In this document: positions 43,739 through 52,812 of the stretch, piece after piece
Layout of the letters: each line of letters starts with the position of its first letter
How positions within the stretch are numbered: the first letter of the stretch is position 1
NCBI RefSeq assembly: GCF_003710255.1
Contig: NZ_RHIB01000001.1
Coordinates: 1,674,001 to 1,738,000 of the forward strand
Length of the DNA stretch: 64,000 bases
Direction: 5' to 3'
Origin: Alteribacter keqinensis
Lineage (GTDB): Bacteria > Bacillota > Bacilli > Bacillales > Salisediminibacteriaceae
Notes under the pieces: model-generated
Seen by the model: only the letters and a program-made list of their open reading frames with translations
Database searches by the model: none
What the model was told of the DNA's origin: nothing
Program-made: the position numbers and the translations under genes

Positions 43739-44218
43739 TCAACCCAAAGGCAGGCGCAGAACATACTGCTCACCCACCGGTCCGGTTATTTTACGCCCCG
43801 TGTCTGAAAAACCTGTTTTCATGTATAACCTTTGGGCGGGGATGTTCTTTACATTCACAGACAGGACAATTTCACTGCAGTCCGGGAAAGCTTCGTGCAT
43901 AAATGCCTTCAGCTGAAGGAGTCCGGATTTTGCGATCCCCTTCCCCTGGTACTTGTAGTCAATCGAAAAACCGGTAAGTAGCATGGCCTCCGGATTTTCT
44001 GTATACGCTTTTACCCGCTCTGATTTATGCAGTAAAAAAAAGCCGGCCGGCTCATCGTCACTTACAATGACGATTCGGTGCTGTTCTTTTTCCACCTGAA
44101 TCATATCTTTTGGAAACGACGTGAAAACCGCTTGCTCCCTTGGTAATTGAAAATTCATCAGTCTGATCAGATATTTTGGATGATAGTGTGTGAGTCGGAC
44201 TTGTCTCTCGTTCTTCAT
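43739..44218 (-). CDS. GNAT family N-acetyltransferase
   Basis: 159 residues from ATG 44218, with AGAGGGG 6 nt upstream. Acetyl-CoA loop in FSIDYKYQGKGIAKSGLLQL (QGKGIA, about 92-97), then VNVKNIPAQRLYMKTGFSDT. Similar to ribosomal-protein or small-amine acetylases; target unknown. The gene downstream in sequence (44250-44918) is decayed. Confidence 0.83.
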   Translation of the reverse strand: MKNERQVRLTHYHPKYLIRLMNFQLPREQAVFTSFPKDMIQVEKEQHRIVIVSDDEPAGFFLLHKSERVKAYTENPEAMLLTGFSIDYKYQGKGIAKSGLLQLKAFMHEAFPDCSEIVLSVNVKNIPAQRLYMKTGFSDTGRKITGPVGEQYVLRLPLG

Positions 44219-44249
44219 GGCGCGCCCCTCTTGAAATGTTCTCTTATTA

Positions 44250-44918
44250 TTAAAACACATTCAAGGTCTTGGATACACTTTCGGGGCTTTTGATCAAAGG
44301 AAGTGTGCCGTTTTCATCACGAATGATCATGTATGCATGCTCCGGCTTTAAATCTGACAATCAGTTCGACGCCTTCTCCCGCATCTTTCTGCAGCTGCGT
44401 CCAATAGGAGAAAATCTCATTCTCAACAGCCTCTTCCAATGGCTGATCAAAGGAAACCGCCAGATTAACGTAAATGGTCAGCCAGAGTTTCTCTTTCATT
44501 TCCTCAACGGACTTACAAGGTCCCCGGGGTCTTTTTCTGCCTCGTCCCGGTAACCGACAGTAATATCTGCTGACTTCGTGTGACTGATTTCGTTTCTTTC
44601 ATTGACCCAGGCTTGAAGTGCTCTTTCCCGCCACACCTCTTCCAAATAACGGTCAATGGTCTCGCCGGACCATTTCCAGGCTTCAAAGACAATGCCGTCC
44701 GAGGTTGCAAATGTTGCCCCTTACCCCGCAGTGTGGCTGTAAAAACCGGTTGAATCCTCGATCGTAATCTGATATTTATGCTCCATCTCTTTTTCCAATA
44801 ATCGTACGGTTTCCTTGATTTGATCTGCCTTTCCGTAAACCTGATCAAGCACATGATAAGACATTACCACTATAGTCAAAATAATCAGTGCCCCGGCCCA
44901 AATCTTTATTCGTTTCAC
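44250..44918 (-). pseudogene. decayed membrane-anchored protein gene (one nonsense, two frameshifts)
   Basis: The gene starts MKRIKIWAGALIILTIVVMS with an N-terminal anchor and continues to YSHTAG, where TAA (44721) interrupts it. The same frame reopens at once as GATFATSDGIVFEAWKW and reads to EAEKDPGDL. There a 1-base shift leads to KSVEEMKEKLWLTIYVNLAV in the next frame. A second shift near RFK leads to PEHAYMIIRDENGTLPLIKS and a stop at 44250. Restored length is about 220 residues. The family was not recognised. Three independent lesions argue for real decay rather than sequencing error. Confidence 0.8.
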
Positions 44919-44974
44919 CTTTCACCCCACTTCTGTAAAAATAATTCGGCCGATTCAGCGGTTTTTCCTTCCTG

Positions 44975-45736
44975 TTAAAACGGGAGGGAAGTTTCCATAT
45001 AGGTAATCCCCAGTTCTTCGTACCATTCATTCAGTCCTGTCCACAGGCATTCGCAGTGCTGATAAACTGTTTCCCGGTCATGGAGCGTGCCTTCCATAAC
45101 AAGTACAGCCAGTTCCCTGTAGCCTTCTGGCCTGTATGGAAGAGTAAGAGATTCCTCAAAGGTTTTCGCTCTGGTGGTGTAGATGTGCCGGTTGGCAAGA
45201 CCGATTAATTTTGCTGTCTGCCAGACGAGATCCCTGGCACCCATGGGAAGGTAATGGTAATTTCCCTCCTCATACTGATTTCTGATTTTACCCATCGTTT
45301 CATAAGGCTCCCAGATCATAAACTCACGCATTGTTTCTTTTATAACAGATTCGGGGACCTGCATAGGCATCTCCTTCACTTCCTCAAACAGACCTTGCGG
45401 GTCAAAGAGCGGCAAAATGCCGGTGAAAACGCCTGCTTTAATCGACCATGAGTCGTCAATGAGCCGGGCACGTTTAAAGAAGTCACTTTTTTGACGTACA
45501 CTCAGCTCAATTTTAAATTTGCCGTAAATAAACTCATAGTTTTCAAGTGTAAAACCATGCTTTGTGACAACATGCATTTCAATGTCTGAAAAAGGACCTT
45601 CTTCGTTCCTGCCAACGGAACCATAGACTCCGATTGCAAGAATCTGTTCCCCATATGTATCGAGTAACCTGTCTTTGACCTTTTGGATCATGGACATTTT
45701 TTCTTCTCTCGTGGTCTTCACCGGGTATGAAAGCAA
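44975..45736 (-). CDS. ANT(4')-like aminoglycoside nucleotidyltransferase
   Basis: 253 residues from TTG 45736, with AGGGGGA 6 nt upstream. The N-terminus TREEKMSMIQKVKDRLLDTY G aligns with kanamycin nucleotidyltransferase, and the catalytic motif is G39-S40 with D51-x-E53 (YGSVGRNEEGPFSDIE). The C-terminus LWTGLNEWYEELG then SLPF also follows ANT(4')-I, and the length is the same. It may inactivate kanamycin-type drugs by adenylylation at 4'; an intrinsic housekeeping role is the alternative. It follows a 34-residue membrane peptide gene. Confidence 0.85.
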   Translation of the reverse strand: MLSYPVKTTREEKMSMIQKVKDRLLDTYGEQILAIGVYGSVGRNEEGPFSDIEMHVVTKHGFTLENYEFIYGKFKIELSVRQKSDFFKRARLIDDSWSIKAGVFTGILPLFDPQGLFEEVKEMPMQVPESVIKETMREFMIWEPYETMGKIRNQYEEGNYHYLPMGARDLVWQTAKLIGLANRHIYTTRAKTFEESLTLPYRPEGYRELAVLVMEGTLHDRETVYQHCECLWTGLNEWYEELGITYMETSLPF

Positions 45737-45747
45737 TATAATTCCCC

Positions 45748-45852
45748 CTAAAAAAAGATGTTTCTGACTGTTAACAATCCGTAAATTACGACAGTGACTG
45801 CAAAGCTCAGGCCGGCCATCATTCCAAATCTGTATAAGAATCCTTTTGTCAT
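45748..45852 (-). CDS. 34-residue membrane peptide, possibly slippage-truncated
   Basis: MTKGFLYRFGMMAGLSFAVT then VVIYGLLTVRNIFF, one transmembrane helix with a basic start. AAGGA lies 5 nt before the ATG. The stop is inside the ribosome site of the ANT(4')-like gene, suggesting coupling. An upstream GTG with its own ribosome site reads MNLKKK through a run of nine A. With eight A it would continue in this frame as NLLKDSMTKGF, giving 45 residues. Either form is plausible. No family recognised. Confidence 0.5.
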   Translation of the reverse strand: MTKGFLYRFGMMAGLSFAVTVVIYGLLTVRNIFF

Positions 45853-46009
45853 GGAGTCCTTCAACAAGTTTTTTTTTGAGATTCACCTGCCTCTTCCATT
45901 CTTATTAAAGGTTAACATAAATTCCCACTTTACATCACTTTATCATGCCAGGAACCTCTCCCCTTTGTACCCATAAACTAAAAGAAAACAGAAGGGGAGT
46001 TTTCGGTTT

Positions 46010-47734
46010 ATGGAGAATGATTTTTTTGTGCCCCGTTTGTTTCCTGCGTCGGTGAAAACGACTGAGGGTACGGTGTGGGGATATATAAACAGCCGTGGAC
46101 AGTTCGTCTTCCAACCTCAATTTGAGGAAGCCCTCGACTTTCAGGAAAACGGGCTTGCCGTTGTGAAGGATGGTGGTACCGGGGTGATTAATGAGGCCGG
46201 GGAGTATGTGGTGGCGCCGCTTTACAGCTGGATTCTTCCATTTTCAGAAGGCCGGGCGGTGGTGATGGAGGAGGATGGCGGTACCCGAGTGATTGATGAA
46301 GAAGGGAACGTCCTTGGTGATGCTTCATATCCGTTTATCAGTCCGTACAAGGAGGGGCGAGCGGTTTATCAGACTGAGGCAGAGGATGGATCAATTGTGT
46401 ACGGGTACCTTGATCTGAGCGGCAGCCCGGTGATTCCGGCAAAGTTCGAGTATGCCTTTGATTTTAATGAAGGAAAAGGCCTTGTTCAGGTAAGGGACGG
46501 CCTTTATGCTTTGATTGATATGGAGGGTGAACAGCTTCAGACTTTTCCCTATGAACAGATGAACGGGCTTGGTGACGGACTGCTTTCGTTTAAAAAGACC
46601 TATCAGGACAAGGCAGGGTATGTGAATGAGCAGGGAAACGTGGTGATCGAGCCTCAGTTTGCCATTGCCCTTCCCTTTGAGAATGGAAGGGCTGTGGTGA
46701 ACATGTCTGACGGGCTGAAAAACCTGTACGGTCTGATCGATCAAACAGGCGCGTTTGTTATCCCGCCTGAGTACAATGACATTCGTTTACTCGGCAGTGA
46801 CCGGGCGGCGGTTGGCAGAGCCATCCGTGAAGATGTGCCGTATATGGGGTCGTATTATGCGATCGCCGATGCCGGGAGCGGAAATATTCTTACGGACTTT
46901 TTCTATGATTCCGTAAGCGACTTCCGCAACGGGTATAGTTCCGTGACACAAGGCAGACGTTCATTTTTTATTACGAAAAAAGGGACCCGGGCACAGAACC
47001 TGCCTGTCATAGACGGTACGGGTATATTGACGCTTGAAGGATCGCTGATAAGGGCGTTTGTGGATCAGCGCCTCTCCTATTATGACCGGAACGGCAGGCT
47101 TGTATATGCCCAAAATACTGTCATTCCTCTCACAGACAGCGTGTCAATCCGTGAGGAAAAGTACAGACCGAACAAAGACTATCTTGTCTACTATCCTCAA
47201 CTGGAAGGCATGGCAGACTCCTCAGCCCAGGAGCAGGTGAACCGCATTCTGAGACAGGAATCCCAGGTGAAGCCTGTACCGCCGGATATTCAGCTTGACT
47301 ACAGCTATACAGGGGATTTTTCGGTCACGTTCTTCGAAAAGGATCTGCTCGTTCTGCAGCTCAACGGCTATAACTATCCATTTGGCGCCGCACACGGCAT
47401 GCCCACTCAGACAATGGTAAATGTCAATATCGTAACGGGCGAGATCTATGAGCTGAGTGATTTATTTTTACCCGGAAGTGATTATATAGCGGTCATTAGT
47501 GATACTATCGGAATGATGATTGAAGCCGAGACCGACGGGTACTATTTCCCTGATGCATATGAGGGGATCAGGCCGGACCACCCGTTTTATGTGACGGAAG
47601 ATGCGCTTTGGATTTATTTCACCCCTTATGAGATTTCCGCTTTTGCCGCAGGCTTCCCTACGTTTAAGATTCCGTTTGCAGACATCATGGATCTGATTAA
47701 TACTGAAGGGCCGTTCTGGAAGGCGTTTCATTAA
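46010..47734 (+). CDS. WG-repeat protein with C-terminal DUF3298-like domain
   Basis: 574 residues. Residues 20-340 contain about seven WG/KWG-type repeats (GYINSRGQFVFQPQFEEALD, GVINEAGEYVVAPLY, GYVNEQGNVVIEPQFAIALP, GLIDQTGAFVIPPEY). Residues ~380-574 resemble the DUF3298/RsiV-type extracellular domain (LDYSYTGDFSVTF, FPYEISAFAAGFPTFKIPF). No signal peptide or anchor is visible, which is unusual for DUF3298. GGGGAG precedes the ATG. Role unknown; probably ligand or surface binding. Confidence 0.8.
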   Translation: MENDFFVPRLFPASVKTTEGTVWGYINSRGQFVFQPQFEEALDFQENGLAVVKDGGTGVINEAGEYVVAPLYSWILPFSEGRAVVMEEDGGTRVIDEEGNVLGDASYPFISPYKEGRAVYQTEAEDGSIVYGYLDLSGSPVIPAKFEYAFDFNEGKGLVQVRDGLYALIDMEGEQLQTFPYEQMNGLGDGLLSFKKTYQDKAGYVNEQGNVVIEPQFAIALPFENGRAVVNMSDGLKNLYGLIDQTGAFVIPPEYNDIRLLGSDRAAVGRAIREDVPYMGSYYAIADAGSGNILTDFFYDSVSDFRNGYSSVTQGRRSFFITKKGTRAQNLPVIDGTGILTLEGSLIRAFVDQRLSYYDRNGRLVYAQNTVIPLTDSVSIREEKYRPNKDYLVYYPQLEGMADSSAQEQVNRILRQESQVKPVPPDIQLDYSYTGDFSVTFFEKDLLVLQLNGYNYPFGAAHGMPTQTMVNVNIVTGEIYELSDLFLPGSDYIAVISDTIGMMIEAETDGYYFPDAYEGIRPDHPFYVTEDALWIYFTPYEISAFAAGFPTFKIPFADIMDLINTEGPFWKAFH

Positions 47735-47872
47735 GAGGCTTGGGCTTTGTAACCGGTCTTTGAAATTTTCATGCTTCCGTTGGACCTTGTGACCCGTATA
47801 ACGATGACCGGCTGAGCCCGGGCATGGGTTTTGCCGGGGGAAATTGGATACGGATGGTTTAGAAGCTCCTCC

Positions 47873-48127
47873 CTACCATCGGATGAAATAAAGCACTGCA
47901 TTAACTGCAAAGAGGAAGGAAAAGAAGAACAGTTTATGCTCTTCATTCTTATCTTCATTTTTCTTTTTTAATGCAACAGCATTCACAAACATGGCTGTGC
48001 TAAGGAAAACGAAGGCAATCCCGCTCATCAGCCTGCCTGGTATGGAGAAATCAATAAACAAACTGATAAACAGAGAAACCATGATCACACCTGCGAATCC
48101 GATTAATAACTTGACTGTAAGATTCAT
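47873..48127 (-). CDS. small membrane protein, unknown
   Basis: 84 residues, GGAGGATTGGG before the ATG. Three hydrophobic segments at about 4-25, 31-51 and 66-83 with the charged linker KKKNEDKNEEHK. No family recognised. It lies upstream of a repeat-filled gap. Confidence 0.65.
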   Translation of the reverse strand: MNLTVKLLIGFAGVIMVSLFISLFIDFSIPGRLMSGIAFVFLSTAMFVNAVALKKKNEDKNEEHKLFFFSFLFAVNAVLYFIRW

Positions 48128-48147
48128 CCCAATCCTCCAAATTTTAA

Positions 48148-48515
48148 AAGAGGCTTGAACAAAAGTGTTTTTTCAAAGAGAATCCGAACAAAAATCGCAT
48201 TTTCATGAAGTAAACGCTCGTCACTGCGGTGTCTCACCTTTGCTTTTCAGAAGGCACTGGAAAAGTTCGACCTTTAACTTTTCCAGTGCCTTCTAAGCAA
48301 TGAGCGTAACGGTTGCATTTTTAAAAAGCCTGGTATGAGTGGGTTTCTCGTAACAGACGCGCAACCTCAAATAAAAGGCACTGAAAAAGTTGTTTTGTAC
48401 TTTTTCAGTGCCTTCTTTTTAATCCCGAGGGGGGATCTGTGTATATTTCATCCGCTAAGTTAATGCATTGTCCGAATTCTCAGCTAAACACTTTCTTTAT
48501 GTCCCAGCCTATTTA
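48148..48515 (-). repeat. long intergenic repeat, copy C, with two nested palindromes
   Basis: In reverse orientation to copies A and B. On the minus strand it begins GGCTGGGACATAAAGAAAGT, followed by GTTTAGCTGAGAATTC. Nested inside are two hairpins of one type: GAAGGCACTGGAAAAGTT with its complement (48250-48293), and AAGGCACTGAAAAAGT with its complement (48375-48414). Between them the repeat core is shortened. No gene in the gap. Confidence 0.7.
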
Positions 48516-48520
48516 CTGTG

Positions 48521-49177
48521 TCAGCGGTCATAGGCATTTAACGCATTAATACCATGGGCAAGTGCGGAACCTGCTTTCAGCGTTGTGGCGACCATGATCG
48601 CTTCGGAAATTTCCTTAAACGTGGCTTCTGCCTTTTTTGCCCCTTTTGTGTGAATGTTGATGCAGTATGCACAACCGGTAGTATGAGCGACGGCGACGGC
48701 AATCAGTTCTTTTTCCTTTACCGTCAGATGCCCTTCACTCATCACCTCCTTGTCGAAGTCCATAAATGCCTGTGTGGTTTCTCCGTTAATTTCAGCAAAC
48801 TCTCTCAGCCTCTCAAAGTACGCCCCTTTATACAGTTCATCCTGACCTTTTCCATCAAAGGCATTCAACGCGTTCACGCTGTGAGCTAAAGCCGAACCTG
48901 CTTTTAGGGCAGAAGCAACCATAATCGCTTCGGCTACTTCTTCTTTGGAAGCTTCCTGTTCTTTTACATTGGCAATGTGAAGCTCAATGCAGTACGCACA
49001 TCCCGTAGTGTGGGCAACCGCTACAGCAATGAGTTCTTTTTGCTTTGCCGTAAGGGTTTCGGAAGCGAGCGCTTTGTTGTTTACTTTCATAAACGCATCA
49101 TAAGACTCCGGTGCAAGACTTTTCAGCTCCTCCAGCCGTCCGATCGATGATTTTGTGTACAGCACATCCTGATTCAT
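48521..49177 (-). CDS. tandem AhpD-like (CMD family) protein
   Basis: 218 residues made of two carboxymuconolactone-decarboxylase domains, each with the redox motif in KELIAVAVAHTTGCAYCIEL (first, about 47-66) or TGCAYCINIHTKGAKK (second, about 158-173). The CxxC plus His pattern suggests AhpD-like peroxidase or disulfide activity. Most family members have one domain per chain, so this is an internal duplication. The two halves remain very similar. Monocistronic. Confidence 0.87.
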   Translation of the reverse strand: MNQDVLYTKSSIGRLEELKSLAPESYDAFMKVNNKALASETLTAKQKELIAVAVAHTTGCAYCIELHIANVKEQEASKEEVAEAIMVASALKAGSALAHSVNALNAFDGKGQDELYKGAYFERLREFAEINGETTQAFMDFDKEVMSEGHLTVKEKELIAVAVAHTTGCAYCINIHTKGAKKAEATFKEISEAIMVATTLKAGSALAHGINALNAYDR

Positions 49178-49350
49178 TTTGGATCCTCCTCGTGTTTTTT
49201 GAGTCTTCTAGTCCATTCCCCTTCTAAAGCGAATAAAACAGGGAATATCGTACTCATTTTCATTCACAGTTATTACACATTTTCACACTGATACTCCCGG
49301 CGGTAACTTGTTATACTGATATTGTTTTTGACTACAGCGAACGGAGTGAC

Positions 49351-50721
49351 ATGATGAAAGCATATATCGTTTCTTTATCAATTCTTTCATTCTTTCTGTT
49401 GACCTCCTGTTCAATGGAGGACGAACCTGAGGAAATTGTTAAAAAAATAAAGTCAGGCTATGACGGTGTTGATATCGTTACTGAAGTACTCGAGGGTGAG
49501 ACCTACCGCTACTCCCTTTCATACCCTTCTTTGGAAAACGAGGAAGCAGATGCGGAAGTTTCCGGCTACGTGGAAAAAACAAAATCGTCTTTTCTTGAAA
49601 AGGCAGACGAGTCTCCTGAAAGCGGGGCGATGCCTCTCGTGATGACGTTCTCTTCTAATATTGAGAAAGTATTGGACGGGAACTATTATTCTTTCATTTT
49701 TACACACGACTACTATCTGGGGGATGCCAATGGCATGGTTCACCGGACTGCCATGACCCTGGATACGAAAACAATGGAACCCGTTGAAATTGAGACCCTC
49801 ATTGATGAACACTACCTGGAAGTTCTTTCCGGCCTTGTTAAAAAAGAAATGCGGGAAAAATACGAGGACGCGGTTTTGGATGAACACATAGATGAATTCA
49901 CCGCCCCGGTAAAAGAAAACTTTACTGACTTTTCCCTGACTGAAAACGGGATTGTTTTTACTTATGATAAATACGAGTGGACAAAAGGGTCTGCAGGAGC
50001 GCCTATGGTGGAGGTTCCGTTTGAGGACCTGGAAGACGTGATGGACGAAGAGTTTCTGAAGACTGTGGCTGGTAAGGAGAGAGGCAGTATTCCTGAAGAA
50101 GAGCCGGCAGGGGAAGAACAAACCGGAGCGCCCGGGAGCGGGGATGAGGAAGCTGGGGGTGTGCCCAAAAAACAGGTAGCCCTGACTTATGATGACGGCC
50201 CCCATTCGGAGCATACCACTGAGCTCCTTCGTCACCTGGATGAATTTGATGCAAAGGCAACCTTTTTCCTTCTTGGAAGCCACGTGGAATCCCATCCCTC
50301 TATTGTAAAAGAGATATCCGCATCGGGACATGAAATCGGCAACCATACGTGGAATCACCCCGATTTAACAACGTTGGAGCCGGATCAGGTTGCAAAGGAA
50401 ATCCAGGCTACAAATGAAATCATTTATAAGGTTACGGGGGAAAAGCCAACAGTTTTTCGCCCTCCGTACGGTGCCAGTGATGACACAGTAGGCCAGGCAC
50501 TTACAGAGCCGGAGATTCTCTGGACCCTTGATACCTTCGACTGGCAGACAGAAAGCCCTGAGGAAATTACGAAAGTGGTGATGTCTGAGGTGACTGACGG
50601 CTCGATCATCCTTTTGCACGACATCCACGAGAGGTCCATTAAAGCCTCACGGATCATTTTAGAAGAATTAAAGGAAGAAGGCTATGAGTTTGTGACCGTA
50701 TCAGAGCTCATAGACCCATAA
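49351..50721 (+). CDS. PdaC-like lipoprotein polysaccharide deacetylase
   Basis: 456 residues. Lipobox LLTSC (C20) after a signal peptide. A DUF3298-like domain spans about 45-225 and a low-complexity linker of E, G and P follows. The NodB domain is at about 270-455: TYDDGPH (catalytic Asp pair), HEIGNHTWNHPDL (metal His), RPPYG, DTFDWQ, LLHDIHE. The same domain order occurs in B. subtilis PdaC, an N-acetylmuramic/chitin deacetylase. A second in-frame ATG at 49354 fits the GGAG spacing as well. A strong terminator follows. Confidence 0.9.
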   Translation: MMKAYIVSLSILSFFLLTSCSMEDEPEEIVKKIKSGYDGVDIVTEVLEGETYRYSLSYPSLENEEADAEVSGYVEKTKSSFLEKADESPESGAMPLVMTFSSNIEKVLDGNYYSFIFTHDYYLGDANGMVHRTAMTLDTKTMEPVEIETLIDEHYLEVLSGLVKKEMREKYEDAVLDEHIDEFTAPVKENFTDFSLTENGIVFTYDKYEWTKGSAGAPMVEVPFEDLEDVMDEEFLKTVAGKERGSIPEEEPAGEEQTGAPGSGDEEAGGVPKKQVALTYDDGPHSEHTTELLRHLDEFDAKATFFLLGSHVESHPSIVKEISASGHEIGNHTWNHPDLTTLEPDQVAKEIQATNEIIYKVTGEKPTVFRPPYGASDDTVGQALTEPEILWTLDTFDWQTESPEEITKVVMSEVTDGSIILLHDIHERSIKASRIILEELKEEGYEFVTVSELIDP

Positions 50722-50726
50722 AAAAA

Positions 50727-50763
50727 CTGTTCCGGAGGGATGCTCTCCGGAACAGCTTTTTTT
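50727..50763 (+). terminator. terminator of the pdaC-like gene
   Basis: CTGTTCCGGAG pairs with CTCCGGAACAG, followed by TTTTTTT, 6 bases after the stop. Confidence 0.92.
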
Positions 50764-50820
50764 AGGGCTGGTTTGTGGTTCCAGCTGTCAGGCGAATGAT
50801 TTTAGACTGGGTTGGGCTCG

Positions 50821-50930
50821 TTGTTCATCGCTTTCTTCCAATTATCCATCTACTTCATCCCTGACAGTCATTTATTCATCATCTTCAGCGGTTTGTTCCA
50901 CGAGTTTACCGATTTGTTCATCGACTTCCC
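50821..50930 (+). repeat. 21-nt periodic array, core TTGTTCATC (5 units)
   Basis: TTGTTCATC or variants (TTATCCATC, TTATTCATC, TTGTTCCAC) begin at 50821, 50842, 50872, 50893 and 50914. Steps are 21, 30, 21 and 21, so one extra 9-nt piece interrupts the series. The core is unrelated to the other arrays but the period is the same. It fills the gap between two convergent genes. Confidence 0.7.
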
Positions 50931-50942
50931 CCCGCACACTCC

Positions 50943-51365
50943 TTACTCTCCACCGACAACCGTAAATGAAGATGGTGATTCATTTTCATAGAGTTCGATC
51001 ACGTCATAGTCCTGATCAAACGTAATTCTGTAAAGGCTGTGATACTGTAGGTTATCGTTCCAATAGTCCTCTGTCCATTCACGGGAGAAGGAAATTGTAA
51101 CCGTATCCCCATGACTTTCAGTTTTTACATTACTAAAGTGAGACGCCTCTTCTCCCATGTTGACCACGCCGCTGGTGAGAAAAAGGTAAGCTTCTTTTTT
51201 CCCTCCAACCTCATAAAGGTGAGCTCCTCCCTGACCTTCTACCTCTTGGACGAACTCTCTTACACCTTTACTTGCCTGATCCATGCTGACTTCCGTAACA
51301 GCCAGATCCTTACTGCAGCCCGTCAATATTAGTAAACCAAGAATCATTGCCCCAGTTCGTTTCAT
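50943..51365 (-). CDS. small lipoprotein, unknown
   Basis: 140 residues from ATG 51365, with GGGAGGAATCG upstream. A lipobox ILTGC (C17) directs lipid anchoring. The mature part has YEVGGKKEAYLFLTSG and YRITFDQDYDVIELYENE, a mostly beta, acidic domain. No family recognised. Frames extending to 51482 have no ribosome site. Confidence 0.72.
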   Translation of the reverse strand: MKRTGAMILGLLILTGCSKDLAVTEVSMDQASKGVREFVQEVEGQGGAHLYEVGGKKEAYLFLTSGVVNMGEEASHFSNVKTESHGDTVTISFSREWTEDYWNDNLQYHSLYRITFDQDYDVIELYENESPSSFTVVGGE

Positions 51366-51606
51366 CGATTCCTCCCGGATTGTCGTTTTTGCTGAAACCA
51401 GTAAGTGTAATGAACACTCGAGATTAGCTTCCAACATTTTCAACCTCTTTACTGAATGATTATTTTCGCTTTTCAAAGTCAATTATCCTTTGTAATCCGT
51501 TATTCAGCTTCAAGTGAAAAGAGGAAAGCTTTACTATTTATATTCAAAAGCCACGGCACATCCATTATCAGACAAAACAAAAACTGCCTTTTAACCAATT
51601 GAATAA

Positions 51607-52794
51607 TCAGTTCTTCACCTGTTCTTCTTCAAAGGGGTTGAAAAGCTCACTCCAGTCGGACACGTATTCCTCGGGGGTTAAAAGACAACGATCCAGTTGT
51701 GCTTCTATTTTCTTCTGATCGAGTTTGACTCCTATGATTACAAGCTCTGTTTTTCTGTCCCCGAATTCCGGATCCCACTCTTCCTCAAGTTTTGGGTTGG
51801 CTTGTAAATACTGCTGTTGTTCTGATTCAGCCAGTGTGGCAACCCAGTAAGCAACCGGATTTATGGAGATGGACGGACCTGTCTGCGAGAGGAGCAGTGC
51901 ATAGTGGTTATGTGTCGCACACCATATGATTCCTTTTGCACGGACTACTTCTTTTGGGAGAGCGTTAAGCCATTCAGCAAGCCTCCCTGAATGAAAAGGC
52001 AGCCTTCTTCTGTAAACGAAACTTGAGATACCATACTCCTCTGTTTCCGGTGTATGTTCAGGTGACTGAAGCTCTTTAATCCACCCTGCAGAGCTGCTTG
52101 CTTTCTCAAAATCGAAGCGTGTCTCATTGAGTAATTGACTCACACTGATTTTTCCATAGTTTGTTTTAATCAGTTCAGCGTCAGGTTGAAGCCTGCGAAG
52201 AACAACTTCAAGCTCATCAACTTTTTGATCGTCAACCATATCTGTTTTGTTCATAATCAGGACGTTGCAAAACTCAATCTGATCAATCAGAAGATCCACC
52301 ACTTCACGCTGATCGTCTTCACCGAGTGCCTCAGCCCTGTCCAGCAGCGTGTCACCGGATGAGAAGTCATCCCAGAAGCGATACGTGTCTACAACGGTAA
52401 CCATATTGTTCACATAGCAAAAGCGTGTCAGGTCAATCCCTGTTTCTTCATCAATGTATGAAAACGTCTGAGCCACCGGTACAGGTTCACTGATCCCCGT
52501 TGATTCGATAACAATGTGATCAATGTCTCCCTGCTTTACCAGGGCTTCTACTTCCACGAGGAGGTCTTCGCGAAGGGTACAGCAAATACACCCGTTTGAC
52601 ATCTCTACCAGCTTTTCTTCTGTCCGTTTGAATCCGCCATTTTCAACAAGATCTGCATCCACATTAATTTCACTCATGTCATTTACAATTACCGCTACCC
52701 GGAGATTTTCCCGGTTTGCGAGAATATTGTTCAAAATGGTCGTCTTACCCGCACCAAGATAGCCGCTAAGTATAGTAACAGGGATTTTTCTCAT
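51607..52794 (-). CDS. COG0523 G3E GTPase, ZagA/YciC-like zinc metallochaperone
   Basis: 395 residues, close to B. subtilis ZagA (YciC). Walker [10 protein letters not shown] (11-19), Glu in IESTG, base-recognition NKTD, and the metal-binding CICC (C69-x-C71-C72). The C-terminal CobW_C domain includes [12 protein letters not shown]. Family members deliver zinc to key enzymes under starvation. Last gene of the Zur cluster, 18 bp after the SufU paralogue. Confidence 0.9.
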   Translation of the reverse strand: MRKIPVTILSGYLGAGKTTILNNILANRENLRVAVIVNDMSEINVDADLVENGGFKRTEEKLVEMSNGCICCTLREDLLVEVEALVKQGDIDHIVIESTGISEPVPVAQTFSYIDEETGIDLTRFCYVNNMVTVVDTYRFWDDFSSGDTLLDRAEALGEDDQREVVDLLIDQIEFCNVLIMNKTDMVDDQKVDELEVVLRRLQPDAELIKTNYGKISVSQLLNETRFDFEKASSSAGWIKELQSPEHTPETEEYGISSFVYRRRLPFHSGRLAEWLNALPKEVVRAKGIIWCATHNHYALLLSQTGPSISINPVAYWVATLAESEQQQYLQANPKLEEEWDPEFGDRKTELVIIGVKLDQKKIEAQLDRCLLTPEEYVSDWSELFNPFEEEQVKN

Positions 52795-52812
52795 CTTTTT
52801 GTCATCTCCTTT

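Noticed and set aside
47731-47872. Minus-strand frame downstream of the 84-residue membrane protein
   Set aside because: No ribosome site or start in a sensible place; the gap between convergent genes is simply open in one frame.
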